From Streptomyces sp. P9-A4 (lineage in GTDB: Bacteria > Actinomycetota > Actinomycetes > Streptomycetales > Streptomycetaceae), in assembly GCF_036634195.1 (NCBI RefSeq), contig NZ_JAZIFY010000001.1, positions 6,334,501 through 6,398,500 on the forward strand: a stretch of 64,000 nt of DNA, read 5' to 3'. How positions within the stretch are numbered: the first letter of the stretch is position 1; the number at the start of each line of letters is the position of its first letter. Of the stretch, positions 47,056 to 56,217 are shown one piece after another. A model generated the notes under the pieces. It had not been told where the DNA came from and did not search any database. It saw only the letters and a program-made list of their open reading frames with translations. A program made the translations under genes and the position numbers.

Positions 47056-47836
47056 ATGGGGGAGACCGTGCTCGACTACGAGACCGAGGCAGCGCACTAC
47101 GACCGGACCCGGGGCGGGGTGCCCCGGGCCGAGGCGGCGGCCGAAGCCGTCCTCCGGCTCGTCCCGCCCGGCGGCCGAAGCCGTCCTCCGGCTCGTCCCG
47201 CCCGGCGCCCGCACCCTGCTCGACCTGGCCTGCGGCACCGGTCTCGTCACCGAGCGGCTCGTCAGGCCAGGACTGCGCGTCCACGGTGCCGACGCCGCCC
47301 ACGCCATGCTGCGGGTCGCGGCCGGACGCGCACCGGGCCGGGTCGTACGCGCCGACGCCCGGCGGCTGCCGCTCCCCGCAGCCGCCGTGGACGCGGTCAG
47401 CGCCGTCTGGCTGCTGCACCTCGTGCCGTTCGCGCCGGACGTGGTCGCCGAGGCGGCCCGCGTCCTGCGCCCCGGCGGTGTCCTGGTCGCCACCGTCGAC
47501 AAGGACACCGCCCATGACGTCGGCAGCGACATCGACGCGATCCTGCGGCCCCACCGCTCGGCCGCCGCCTCCGACCGCGCCGATCTGATCACTCTTCACG
47601 CGGAGGCCCACGGCCTCGTACCCGCCCCCGGCACCCATTTCAGGGGGCACGGCCAGGGCGCCACCCCGCGAGACACCGTACGGAGGCTGCGGGCCGGGTA
47701 CTTCGCCTCCTGGTTCACCGGCGACGACCCGGCCACGACCGATGAACTCGCCGCCGCCCTGGCGGCCCTGCCGGACCAGGACCGCCCCCGCGACGACCCC
47801 CGCTACCGGCTGGCGTGCTTCGCCAGGCGCGGCTGA
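47056..47836 (+). pseudogene. SAM-dependent methyltransferase gene disrupted by a 34-bp duplication
   Basis: ATG 47056 opens GETVLDYETEAAHYDRTRGG; after PGGRS the frame is lost because a 34-bp unit is repeated at 47136-47203. In the shifted frame the coding sequence resumes as ARTLLDLACGTGLVTERLV (SAM motif I), HGADAAHAMLRVAAGRAPGR, PLPAAAVDAVSAVWLLHLVP and VLRPGGVLVATVDKDTAHD to the stop at 47836. Removing one copy gives a 248-residue protein of normal methyltransferase length. As it stands the gene would make a truncated product. A slippage duplication is reversible, so this could be a switched-off allele. Confidence 0.88.
47136..47203. repeat. 34-bp perfect tandem duplication
   Basis: Two identical copies, 47136-47169 and 47170-47203, inside the methyltransferase gene. 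34 is not a multiple of three, so it shifts the frame. Confidence 0.97.
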
Positions 47837-47993
47837 ACGTCCTCATCTGTCCGTCCCGGCCTTCCGTCCGTCGAGGAGGCCGAAGCCACCACGCGTCACG
47901 CGGCCACCCCCGTCGTTCCCGACGACAGCGCGTCCGCCGGGTACCCGGCCGGGCGGTACGCCGGTGCCGTTCGCGCCCCGCCCGGAGCCGCTC

Positions 47994-48902
47994 TCAGGAC
48001 GCGGACGTCCGACCGTCCCACGCCTCCGTCGCGAAGTCGGCGAACGGGCGCGGGTCGCGGCCCAGCACCTGCTTCACCCCGTCCGTCACCGAGGCGTTGT
48101 GGCCGTCGAGGAGCGTCGCGAAGAGATTCGCCACCCATTCGGCCTCCGGGGCCGGGAGCCCGAAGCCCGCGAGGAATCCGGCGTAGTCGGCCTCGGACAC
48201 CGGCTCGTAGACCACCGGACGGCCCGAGGCGCGGGAGATCTCCGCCGCCACCTCCGCGAAGCCCAGCGGCCGGGGCCCCGTCAGCTCGTGCGTCCGGCCC
48301 GCGTGGCGGTCGTCCGTCAGGGTCTCCACGACCACGTCCGCGAGGTCGCCGGCGTCGATGAACGGCTCCGCGGTGTCACCCGCCGGGAAGACGACCGAGC
48401 CGGCCGCGACGCCCTCGGCGAGCAGCCCCTCGGAGAAGTTCTGCGCGAAGAACGAGGCTCGTACGACGGTCAGTTCCACCCCGTCGGCCGCCTCCCGCAG
48501 GGCCTCCTCCGCCGCGACCGCCTCCGGCTCCCCGCGCCCGGACAGCAGGGTGAGCCGCCCCACCCCGGCCTCCACGGCCAGCCGGCCGAAGGTCCGCATC
48601 GCCTCGACCGCGCCGGGGGCGGCGAGGTCCGGGTAGTAGGCCACGTACGCGGAGTCGGCGCCGCGCAGCGCGGGGGCCCAGGTGTCCGGGGCCTCCCAGT
48701 CGAAGGGGGTCGCGCCGGTACGGGACCCGGCGCGGACCGTCGCCCCGCGCGCCGCGAGCCGCTCGGCGACGCGCTGCCCGGTCTTGCCGGTGGCGCTCGT
48801 GACGAGAACCGTCGGCGCGGCTCCGCCGTCCTGAGTGCCCTGGGCGTTCTGGGTGTTCTGAGTGGTGTGAGTGTCCTGAGAGTTGTTCGTCTGGTTCGTC
48901 AT
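47994..48902 (-). CDS. NAD(P)-binding NmrA-type reductase/regulator
   Basis: 302 residues. An N-terminal Gln/Asn/Thr-rich tail (about 28 residues) precedes a Rossmann fold with the dinucleotide motif VLVTSATGKTGQRVAERLAA; LTLLSGRGEPEAV and VRASFFAQNFSEGLL follow the pattern of NmrA and NAD(P)H:quinone oxidoreductase-like short-chain proteins, which lack the YxxxK pair of classical SDRs. ATG 48902. It diverges from an AraC regulator 95 bases away, a common arrangement in which the regulator controls the reductase. Confidence 0.9.
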   Translation of the reverse strand: MTNQTNNSQDTHTTQNTQNAQGTQDGGAAPTVLVTSATGKTGQRVAERLAARGATVRAGSRTGATPFDWEAPDTWAPALRGADSAYVAYYPDLAAPGAVEAMRTFGRLAVEAGVGRLTLLSGRGEPEAVAAEEALREAADGVELTVVRASFFAQNFSEGLLAEGVAAGSVVFPAGDTAEPFIDAGDLADVVVETLTDDRHAGRTHELTGPRPLGFAEVAAEISRASGRPVVYEPVSEADYAGFLAGFGLPAPEAEWVANLFATLLDGHNASVTDGVKQVLGRDPRPFADFATEAWDGRTSAS

Positions 48903-48997
48903 GGGTCAAGACTCCCGCCCACGGACCCCCGTGCCCATGCTCCGCAGTCTCACGTGCCTGCGTCTGCGTCTCACCCGGCCGCCTACCCTTGGGCCCC

Positions 48998-49930
48998 ATG
49001 GACGTACTCGCCGGACTCCTCGACGGCCCCCGCGCCAGGGGCGCCTTCCTGCTCCGCATGATCATGGAACCGCCGTGGTCCGTACGCATCGAGGACGGTG
49101 CGCCGATCTGTCTGATGTGCGTCACCTCGGGCGAGGCCTGGATCGTCCCCGGCACCGGCGACCCCGTCCTGCTGCGGCCCGGTGACATCGCCATCGCCCG
49201 GGGCCCGGAGCCGTACACCGTCGCCGACGCCCCCGATGCGCCGCCCCGTGCCCGTATCGGACCCGACGGCACCTGCTCCACCCTCTCCGGGGAGCCGCTC
49301 GCCCAGACCATGCGGCTCGGCGTCCGCACCTGGGGCAACGCCCCGGACGGCGGAACCACGGTGCTCATCGGCACCTATCTGATGGACGGCGAGGTCGGCC
49401 GCCGACTGCTCGACGCCCTGCCGGACCTGCTGCACCTGCCCGCGGACGTGTGGAACTGCCCCCTCATGCCCTTCCTCGACGAGGAGATCGCCCGCGACGA
49501 ACCCGGCCAGAGCGTCGTCCTCGACCGGGTACTCGACCTGCTGCTCATCGCCGCCGTCCGTGCCTGGTTCTCCCGGCCCGGCGCCGAGGCGCCCGCCTGG
49601 TACCGGGCCATGGGCGACCCGGTCGTCGGCCGGGCGCTCCGGCTGCTCCAGGACGACCCCGCCCATCCCTGGACCGTCGCGTCGCTCGCCGCGAAGACCG
49701 GGGTGTCGCGCGCCTCGCTCGCCCGCCGCTTCACCGAACTCGTCGGCGAGCCCCCGATGGCGTACCTCACCGACTGGCGGCTCGCGCTCGCCGCCGACCT
49801 GCTGCGCGAGACGGACGCCACCGTCGAGTCCGTCGCCCGGCAGGTCGGCTACAGCGGGGCCTTCGCCCTGAGCGCCGCGTTCAAGCGGGTCAGGGGCGTC
49901 AGCCCGCAGGAACACCGCACGGGGGCGTGA
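48998..49930 (+). CDS. AraC family regulator with cupin sensor domain
   Basis: 310 residues. The N-terminal AraC-type cupin is at about 1-180 (PICLMCVTSGEAWIVPGTGD, LLRPGDIAIARGPEPYTV). Two HTH units at the C-terminus: WTVASLAAKTGVSRASLARR and ATVESVARQVGYSGAFALSA, then FKRVRGVSPQEHR. It probably activates the divergent NmrA-type gene in response to a small toxic or aromatic compound. ATG 48998. Followed by two terminator hairpins. Confidence 0.94.
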   Translation: MDVLAGLLDGPRARGAFLLRMIMEPPWSVRIEDGAPICLMCVTSGEAWIVPGTGDPVLLRPGDIAIARGPEPYTVADAPDAPPRARIGPDGTCSTLSGEPLAQTMRLGVRTWGNAPDGGTTVLIGTYLMDGEVGRRLLDALPDLLHLPADVWNCPLMPFLDEEIARDEPGQSVVLDRVLDLLLIAAVRAWFSRPGAEAPAWYRAMGDPVVGRALRLLQDDPAHPWTVASLAAKTGVSRASLARRFTELVGEPPMAYLTDWRLALAADLLRETDATVESVARQVGYSGAFALSAAFKRVRGVSPQEHRTGA

Positions 49931-49937
49931 CGCGTAC

Positions 49938-49995
49938 GGTCGCCGCAGGGGAGCGCGGCGACCGGCACGGATTCCTTGCCGGACCGGCAACTTTT
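49938..49995 (+). terminator. Double terminator after the AraC gene
   Basis: First hairpin: 9-bp arms 49938-49946 and 49955-49963. Second: TTGCCG-gac-CGGCAA at 49976-49990 followed by CTTTTCTC, a classical intrinsic terminator tail. Confidence 0.8.
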
Positions 49996-50031
49996 CTCGC
50001 TCTCCCGGTCGACTCCCCGCAGGCTGGGACC

Positions 50032-51003
50032 ATGACTCAGCAGATCGCGTCCCACGACGGACACGCCCACGGCGAGGGCCACGGCCACCAGCACTCCGCC
50101 GGCCACGCGGCAGCCCCGGGCCACAAGCACGGCCACGGTCACAAGCACGGTCACGACAGCACCCATCTCGACTGGAACGAGATCGCTCCGCTCCTGGAGC
50201 GGCAGGCCGAGGTCGCGGGCCCCGCCTACGCGGACGCCGCCGCCTGGCTCGGCACGCTCGCCCCGGTGCCGGGCGTCCGCCGGGTCCTCGACATCGGCAG
50301 CGGTCCCGGTGTCATCACCGGTCTGCTCGCGGAGGCCTTCCCGGCCGCCGAGACGGTCGCCGTCGACGGCACCCCCGAACTCCTCGTCCGCGCGGAGGCC
50401 CGTGCGCGGGCGCGAGGCCTCGGCGCCCGCGTCTCCACCCTGCACGCCGAACTCCCCGAGGGCATCGCGGTCCTGGGCCCGGCCGACCTGATCTGGGCCG
50501 GCAACTCGATGCACCACATGGGCGACCAGCGGGCCGCGCTCGTCGAGTTCGCCGGGCTGCTGAACCCCGGCGGTGTGATGGCCCTCGTCGAGGGCGGGCT
50601 GCCCACCCGTCATCTGCCCTGGCACATCGGCATCGGCCGGCCCGGCTTCGAGGCCCGCCTCGACGCCGCCCACGCCGACTGGTTCGGCGAGATGCGCGCC
50701 GAACTCCCCGGCTCCAAGGACGAGCCGGACGACTGGCGGGCGCTCCTCGCCTCCGCCGGACTCACCCCGGCCGGCACCAGGACCTTCCTCACCGACCTCC
50801 CCGCGCCGGTGTCCCCGCTGGTGCGGGAGCTGGTCATCTCCCACTACACCCGGCTCCAGGAGGGCTGGGGCGGCCGTCTCGACGCGGACGACGTGGCGAC
50901 CCTCGACCGGCTCCTGGACCCGTCCGACGAGCTGTCCCTGCACCACCGCACGGACCTGTACTACCTCACGGCCCGCACGGTCCACACCGCCCGCAAGGGC
51001 TGA
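50032..51003 (+). CDS. Class I SAM methyltransferase with His-rich N-terminus
   Basis: 323 residues. The first 45 are a His/Gly-rich tail (GHAAAPGHKHGHGHKHGH). Then RVLDIGSGPGVITGLLAEAF (motif I, about residue 85), TVAVDGTPELLVRAEARA, DLIWAGNSMHHMGDQRAALV and LLNPGGVMALVEGG. Catalytic domain is the small-molecule methyltransferase type. The His-rich tail could bind zinc, nickel or cobalt. ATG 50032. Confidence 0.92.
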   Translation: MTQQIASHDGHAHGEGHGHQHSAGHAAAPGHKHGHGHKHGHDSTHLDWNEIAPLLERQAEVAGPAYADAAAWLGTLAPVPGVRRVLDIGSGPGVITGLLAEAFPAAETVAVDGTPELLVRAEARARARGLGARVSTLHAELPEGIAVLGPADLIWAGNSMHHMGDQRAALVEFAGLLNPGGVMALVEGGLPTRHLPWHIGIGRPGFEARLDAAHADWFGEMRAELPGSKDEPDDWRALLASAGLTPAGTRTFLTDLPAPVSPLVRELVISHYTRLQEGWGGRLDADDVATLDRLLDPSDELSLHHRTDLYYLTARTVHTARKG

Positions 51004-51021
51004 CGGACCGCACCGGACCCG

Positions 51022-51486
51022 TCAGGACACCGGCTCCAGCCGCCACCACTGGAACGGGGAGTCGGTGTCCTCCCACTGCCGTACGTTGCCTCCGTCGTCC
51101 TTCGAACCGTCGGCGACCTCCAGGAACAGGCCGCTGACGAAGCTCACCAGCGCGACCGTCCCCGGCGACTGCAGGTCCTGCTCGATGATCCACTCCTGCG
51201 CGCCGAAGTTGTTCGCCTTCCACTGCTGGATGTTGGCGCCGTTCTCCGTGGACGCGCCCGCGACGTCGAGCCGTTTGCCGCTGGCCGCGTTGACCAGGTG
51301 GTGGAGCCCGCCGCCGTTGGGCACGGAGCTGATGTGCCAGTGCTGCCCGGGAGTTCCGCGCTCGGCGCCCTGCTGCACGTTGGCACCGCTGCGGCCCGAC
51401 CCTTCGTACACCTCCAGGAGCAGCCCGCTGGCCACGTTCCGCACCCGGTAGAGGCCCTCCTCGACGGGCACCGGAGAACCACTCAC
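51022..51486 (-). CDS. RICIN (beta-trefoil lectin) domain protein
   Basis: 154 residues formed by one beta-trefoil with three repeats: GLYRVRNVASGLLLEVYEGS, HHLVNAASGKRLDVAGASTE and LVSFVSGLFLEVADGSKDDG, each with a following Q-x-W-type motif (QHWHI, QEWII, QWWRL). Such domains bind sugars. There is no signal peptide, unlike most Streptomyces RICIN domains, which sit on secreted glycosidases. GTG 51486 follows AAGGAG. Convergent with the methyltransferase gene. Confidence 0.9.
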   Translation of the reverse strand: MSGSPVPVEEGLYRVRNVASGLLLEVYEGSGRSGANVQQGAERGTPGQHWHISSVPNGGGLHHLVNAASGKRLDVAGASTENGANIQQWKANNFGAQEWIIEQDLQSPGTVALVSFVSGLFLEVADGSKDDGGNVRQWEDTDSPFQWWRLEPVS

Positions 51487-51637
51487 GTATCGACTCCTTC
51501 GTCACGCACCGCTGTTGGACCCGACACTATGTCCCGGGTACGACAACGGCGGGTACGGCGAAGGCGCTGCCCACAGCCGCCGCCCACCCGCCGACAACCG
51601 CCCGGCCGATGTCGGAGGCGCCTGTCACCATGACCCG

Positions 51638-52942
51638 GTGACCGCACACGAACCCACCCTCCCCGCCCCGCGCGACGACGCCGCCCTGTTCGACGACCCC
51701 GCCCGCGTCCTGCGCCACGACCGCGCCGAACTCCGCGCCCGCCTCGCCGCCCTGCCCGGCCACCACGGCGGAGTGGGGCGGGAGGTCTTCACCCAGGCCG
51801 AGGCCGTCTTCGGGACCGACCCCGTGACGACGGCCGAGTTCGCGTCCTGGCTGCACTTCGCCGCGACGGTCCTCGGCCACCGGGAGTACGCCGAGGAGGT
51901 GGCGGCCGCCGAACCGGGCCTCCCGTGGCGGACGGTGTGGGCCTGGTGGCGGCCGGTCGGCGCGTACCAAGCGGAGCCGAACCTCAGCGGCGACGGCTAC
52001 GCCGGGGTGTACGGGACCGACGCCGGGCCCCTTCTCAGAGTGTCGGCGCTGTGGTGCGAGGACACCTGGTTCGACCTGGCCACCGGCGTCCTGCGGGACG
52101 CCCCGGACCCGGGCGCGGCCGTGCCGTACGAGGAGACGGAGCCGGACGGCCCCTGGCTCTTCGACACGGACGACGAGTCCTGGGCGCTGCACGTCCCGGA
52201 CGCCTGGGAGGAACCCGTCCCGCTCGACGGCGGGCGCTATGTCTTCCAGGACGCGCGCGGGGTCGCCGTCGTCGAGCAGAACGACAAGGCGCTCGCCGAC
52301 TGGCCGAGCGGCGGCGCCGGCGCCTCCGGTCCGACGCCGCCGGACGGCGGCCCCTGGTTCCGGCCCGGGACGAGGAACACCGAGGCCGGCGAACCGCTCA
52401 CCGCCGCCCGCCTCGACCGGATCTTCGGCCCCTCCCGGGTCGTCCGCGTGCCGGCCGCCGACCTCCCCGCCGCCCTCACCCACGAGCCGACCCGGGCCCT
52501 GCTCGCCGGGGCCGGACTGCCCCGCCGCTGGGCGGCCGGCGTGACGTCCTTCGCCGTCGACGCGCAGCCGCTGGGCCCCGGCCCCGAGGGCCTGATGCGC
52601 GTGGGCGCCTTCGATCTCGGGTACTGCGACCCGGGCGAGGTGTTCGTCGATCCGACGACGGGAGCGGTCGGCATGCGGCAGCCCGACGGCAGCCACGGCC
52701 CGGGCGGCGACGCCGTCTTCCCGCTCGCCCGCGACCTGGACGCCTTCGTCCGCCTCCTGGAGGGCGTACGCCGACACATGGGCGCCTGCTGGGACCCGTA
52801 TCCGGGGGAGGCGGGCGTGTCGGCCTTCCTCCGCGCGATGGACGCCGTCGACGCCGGAGCGCTGGCCGAGGGGGCGCCCGGCGCCGGGGTCTGGGAGCAC
52901 CTCTTCGCTTCCGTCACCGAACTCGGCGTGTACGGCTACTGA
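51638..52942 (+). CDS. SUKH-like protein (possible immunity or knot-type protein)
   Basis: 434 residues, no signal peptide. The N-terminal half (residues 1-220) is an unknown acidic region with WRTVWAWWRPVGAYQAEPNL. The C-terminal part (about 270-434) resembles the SUKH-4 group: an Arg-Ala-Leu-Leu-Ala stretch ending AGAGLPRRWAAG, then LGYCDPGEVFVDPTTGAVGM, AVFPLARDLDAFVRLLEGVR. SUKH proteins are immunity proteins of bacterial toxin systems or housekeeping proteins; no toxin is seen nearby. GTG 51638 is preferred; GGAGG lies 20 bases before it, so the start is uncertain. Confidence 0.65.
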   Translation: MTAHEPTLPAPRDDAALFDDPARVLRHDRAELRARLAALPGHHGGVGREVFTQAEAVFGTDPVTTAEFASWLHFAATVLGHREYAEEVAAAEPGLPWRTVWAWWRPVGAYQAEPNLSGDGYAGVYGTDAGPLLRVSALWCEDTWFDLATGVLRDAPDPGAAVPYEETEPDGPWLFDTDDESWALHVPDAWEEPVPLDGGRYVFQDARGVAVVEQNDKALADWPSGGAGASGPTPPDGGPWFRPGTRNTEAGEPLTAARLDRIFGPSRVVRVPAADLPAALTHEPTRALLAGAGLPRRWAAGVTSFAVDAQPLGPGPEGLMRVGAFDLGYCDPGEVFVDPTTGAVGMRQPDGSHGPGGDAVFPLARDLDAFVRLLEGVRRHMGACWDPYPGEAGVSAFLRAMDAVDAGALAEGAPGAGVWEHLFASVTELGVYGY

Positions 52943-52956
52943 GGCCGGGCGCGCAG

Positions 52957-52990
52957 CCGGCGCCGCACCGCCGAGACGGCGCGGCGCCGG
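52957..52990. terminator. Terminator between convergent SUKH-like and aldo/keto reductase genes
   Basis: 10-bp arms CCGGCGCCGC (52957-52966) and GCGGCGCCGG (52981-52990), plus four inner pairs. Confidence 0.75.
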
Positions 52991-53004
52991 AGGGTTCCGC
53001 GCCT

Positions 53005-53850
53005 TCAGGCGCCGACGTTGAACTCCGCCGGGTCCGGGCCGAGACGGCGGCTCTCGTCGAGCGCGGCGATGGCGGCCAGGTCCTCGGCGTCCAGCTCGAA
53101 GTCGAAGACCTCGATGTTCTCCCGGATGCGGGAGGGGGTGACGGACTTCGGGATGACCACGTTCCCCAGCTGGAGGTGCCAGCGCAGCACGACCTGGGCC
53201 GGGGTGCGTCCGTGCTTGCGGCCGATCGCGACGATCGCCGGGACGTCCAGGAGGCCCTTGCCGGAGCCGAGCGGCGACCAGGCCTCGGTCGCGATCCCGT
53301 GCCGGGCGTGCACCTCGCGCGAGGCCGCCTGGGTGAGCTGCGGGTGCAGCTCGATCTGGTTCACGGCGGGCACGACCGAGGTCTCGCCGATCAGCCGCTC
53401 CAGGTGCTCCGGGAGGAAGTTCGAGACGCCGATCGCCTTGGCGCGCCCGTCCGCGTAGATCTTCTCGAACGCCCGGTAGGTGTCGACGTACGCGTCCTTG
53501 GCCGGCACCGGCCAGTGGATCAGGTACAGGTCGACGTGGTCGAGGCCGAGCTTGTCGAGAGAGTCGTCGAAAGCCTTGAGCGTCGAGTCGTAGCCCTGCT
53601 CGCTGTTCCACAGCTTGGTGGTGACGAAGAGGTCGTCGCGGGCGATCCCGGAGGCGGCGAGGGCACGGCCGGTGCCCTCCTCGTTCCCGTAGATCGCGGC
53701 GGTGTCGATCGAGCGGTAGCCGGCCTCCAGAGCCGTCGCCACGGCGTCCGCGGCCTCGTCGTCCGGCACCTGCCAGACACCGAAGCCCAGCTGCGGCATC
53801 CGGACGCCGTTGTTCAGGGTGACGGAGGGAACCTTGCTGTCCGTGCTCAC
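53005..53850 (-). CDS. Aldo/keto reductase
   Basis: 281 residues, TIM barrel using NADPH. The catalytic tetrad is in place: Asp in SIDTAAIY, Tyr in AAIYGNEEG, Lys in FVTTKLWNSE, His in DLYLIHWPVP. The cofactor motif is VIPKSVTPSRIREN near the C-terminus. It is of the AKR5 (2,5-diketo-D-gluconate reductase-like) group. GTG 53850; AAGGA lies upstream. The 174 bases between it and the acyl-CoA ligase show no gene. Confidence 0.94.
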   Translation of the reverse strand: MSTDSKVPSVTLNNGVRMPQLGFGVWQVPDDEAADAVATALEAGYRSIDTAAIYGNEEGTGRALAASGIARDDLFVTTKLWNSEQGYDSTLKAFDDSLDKLGLDHVDLYLIHWPVPAKDAYVDTYRAFEKIYADGRAKAIGVSNFLPEHLERLIGETSVVPAVNQIELHPQLTQAASREVHARHGIATEAWSPLGSGKGLLDVPAIVAIGRKHGRTPAQVVLRWHLQLGNVVIPKSVTPSRIRENIEVFDFELDAEDLAAIAALDESRRLGPDPAEFNVGA

Positions 53851-54024
53851 GTGGGAGGGGTCCTTACCTTGTCGCGGTTCGTGACGATCGCGCACCCGCT
53901 CCAGCTCGTACGGGGGCACTCCCAGCGTCAACGATCACGGGGCCTCCCGCATTCCGCGCCCCGCCCCTCGCCCGACCCGGCGTGACCCGGCCCGACCCGC
54001 CCTGCCCCGGCGTGACGCGCCCTC

Positions 54025-55848
54025 TCAGCCGTACAGCGCCGCGACCTCCGCCGCGTACGCCCGCTCGATCGCCTTCCGCTTGAGTTTCAGCGACGGGGTG
54101 AGCAGCCCGTGCTCCTCGCTGAACGGATGCGCCAGGATGCGGAAGGTGCGGATCGACTCGGCCTGCGAGACGAGCGTGTTCGCCGCCACCACCCCCCGCC
54201 GGATCTCGGTCTCCAGGGACGGGTCGCGCACCAGCTCCGACGGCGCGAGCGGCGGGCGCCCCTGCATCGCGAGCCAGTGCTCCACCGCCTCCTGGTCGAG
54301 CGTCACCAGCGCGGCGACGTACGGCCGGTCGTTGCCGACGACGATGCACTGGGATATCAGCGGATGCGCCCGGACCCGCTCCTCCAGAGCCGTCGGCGCG
54401 ACGCTCTTGCCGCCCGAGGTCACCAGGATCTCCTTCTTGCGCCCGGTGATCGTCAGATAGCCGTCCTCGTCGAGGGCGCCCAGGTCCCCGGTGGCGAGCC
54501 AGCCGTCGTTGAGCACGGCGGCCGTCGCCTCGGGGGCGTTGAGGTAGCCGGAGAAGACCTGGCCGCCGTACAGCCAGACCTCGCCGTCCTCCGCGATGTG
54601 CACCGTCGTCCCCGGCACCGGCTGCCCGACCGTGCCGTACTTCGTCCGCTCCGGCGGGTTCGCGGTGGCGGCGGCCGACGACTCCGTCAGCCCGTACCCC
54701 TCGTACACCGTGATCCCCGCGCCCGCGAAGAACAGTCCCTGCCGGCGGTCCATCGCCGAACCGCCCGACATCGCGTGCCGCAGCCGCCCGCCCAGGGCGG
54801 CGCGGACCTTCACGTACACCGTCTTCTCGAAGAACTGGTGCTGCACGCGCAGCGCCGCCGAGGGCCCGGGGCCGGTTCCGAACGCCTTCTGCTCCAGCGC
54901 CTCCGCGTACGCGACCGCCACCTCGACGGCCTTGTCGAACGGGCCCGCCTTCCCGTCCCGCTCCGCCTTGCGGCGGGCCGCGTGGAAGACCTTCTCGAAG
55001 ACGTACGGCACCGCCAGGACGAAGCTCGGCCGGAACGCCGCGAGGTCCGGCAGCAGCTCGCCCGCCGCCATCACCGGCTGGTGCCCCAGCTTCACCCCGC
55101 CGCGGACCGCCGCGACCTCCACCATCCGCCCGAAGACGTGCGCGAGCGGCAGGAACAGCAGCGTCGAGGCCTGCTCGCCCGGCCGGGAACGGAACACCGG
55201 CTCCCAGCGGCCCACCAGCATGTCCGTCTCGAACATGAAGTTGGCGTGGGTGATCACACAGCCCTTCGGGCGGCCGGTCGTCCCCGAGGTGTAGATGACC
55301 GTCGCCACCGTCTCCGGGGTCACCGCCCTGCGGTGCCGGTGCACGACGTCCTCGTCGATGTCGGCCCCCGCCGCCGTCAGCTCGTCCACGGCGCCCGCGT
55401 CCAGCTGCCACAGCCGCTGGAGCCGGGGCAGCCGGTCGATCACCGAGCCGATCGTCATCGCGTGGTCCTCGTGCTCCACCACGCACGCCGTGACCTCGGA
55501 GTCGTACAGCATCCAGAAGACCTGCTCGGCGGAGGAGGTCGGGTACACGGGCACGGGCTGCGCGCCCACCGTCCACAGCGCGAAGTCGAACAGCGTCCAC
55601 TCGTAGCGGGTACGGGCCATGATCGCGACCCGGTCGCCGAACCGCACGCCCTCCGCGATCAGGCCCTTCGCGAGGCCGAGGACCTCGTCCCTGAACCGCG
55701 CCGCCGAGACCTCACGCCACTCCCCGTCCGGACCCTTCCGGCCGAAGGACACCCGGTCCGGCTCGGCCAGGGCGCGGTCGAACACGGCGTCCGCCAGACC
55801 GCCGACCTGAGGCGCCGCCTCGACGGGCGGCACGGTGAACTCGCGCAC
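54025..55848 (-). CDS. Long-chain fatty-acid-CoA ligase (AMP-forming)
   Basis: 607 residues of the ANL family. Motif A5/P-loop is VIYTSGTTGRPKGCVITHAN (about residues 190-208); then LLFLPLAHVFGRMVE, VYEGYGLTESSAA, ATGDLGALDEDGYLTITGRK with the hinge, and the C-terminal lysine in LTPSLKLKRKAIERAY. This is the FAA1-like long-chain acyl-CoA synthetase type of actinobacteria, activating fatty acids through acyl-AMP. GTG 55848 follows GAGGAG at 55857-55862. Confidence 0.94.
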   Translation of the reverse strand: MREFTVPPVEAAPQVGGLADAVFDRALAEPDRVSFGRKGPDGEWREVSAARFRDEVLGLAKGLIAEGVRFGDRVAIMARTRYEWTLFDFALWTVGAQPVPVYPTSSAEQVFWMLYDSEVTACVVEHEDHAMTIGSVIDRLPRLQRLWQLDAGAVDELTAAGADIDEDVVHRHRRAVTPETVATVIYTSGTTGRPKGCVITHANFMFETDMLVGRWEPVFRSRPGEQASTLLFLPLAHVFGRMVEVAAVRGGVKLGHQPVMAAGELLPDLAAFRPSFVLAVPYVFEKVFHAARRKAERDGKAGPFDKAVEVAVAYAEALEQKAFGTGPGPSAALRVQHQFFEKTVYVKVRAALGGRLRHAMSGGSAMDRRQGLFFAGAGITVYEGYGLTESSAAATANPPERTKYGTVGQPVPGTTVHIAEDGEVWLYGGQVFSGYLNAPEATAAVLNDGWLATGDLGALDEDGYLTITGRKKEILVTSGGKSVAPTALEERVRAHPLISQCIVVGNDRPYVAALVTLDQEAVEHWLAMQGRPPLAPSELVRDPSLETEIRRGVVAANTLVSQAESIRTFRILAHPFSEEHGLLTPSLKLKRKAIERAYAAEVAALYG

Positions 55849-56217
55849 TGACCTGCTCCTCGACGGCTCGGTGGCTGGAAAAGCCCGTTGTCGCGCTCCG
55901 TACGGCGGGGTGACCGTATCCCACCCGACTGCCTGGCGGGAGGGCCTTCACCAAGCCGGGACATTCCGTGTTCGCACAGGTCAGGATGGGTGGGGGAGCC
56001 AAGTCGCGGGTCCGGCGGGGCCGTTACCGACCGCGCGGTACGCCCACCGGGGTCGAATCTCCACGGAATCTGTACGGACCGCTCACCGGAGCGCCGTGGG
56101 GCCGGGACTGTGCGGTAGATGAGGGGCGTCCGACCGGTGGGGACGCGCGCCGCAGGCCCGCGTCCGCCCAACGGCCGTCCGCCCGGCCCTGGCGCCGTCC
56201 GCCCGGCCCCGTACCCC
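55849..56217. other. Intergenic region, 369 bases
   Basis: Upstream of the acyl-CoA ligase and downstream of the LysR gene, which run the same way. No open frame looks coding. A 16-base sequence GCCGTCCGCCCGGCCC occurs twice (56174-56189 and 56194-56209) just after the LysR stop. The ligase promoter must lie within but I cannot place it with confidence. Confidence 0.5.

Noticed and set aside
51515..51637. Upstream extension of the SUKH-like protein
   Set aside because: The extra residues come from sequence overlapping the RICIN gene's promoter and start from TTG; GTG 51638 is simpler.
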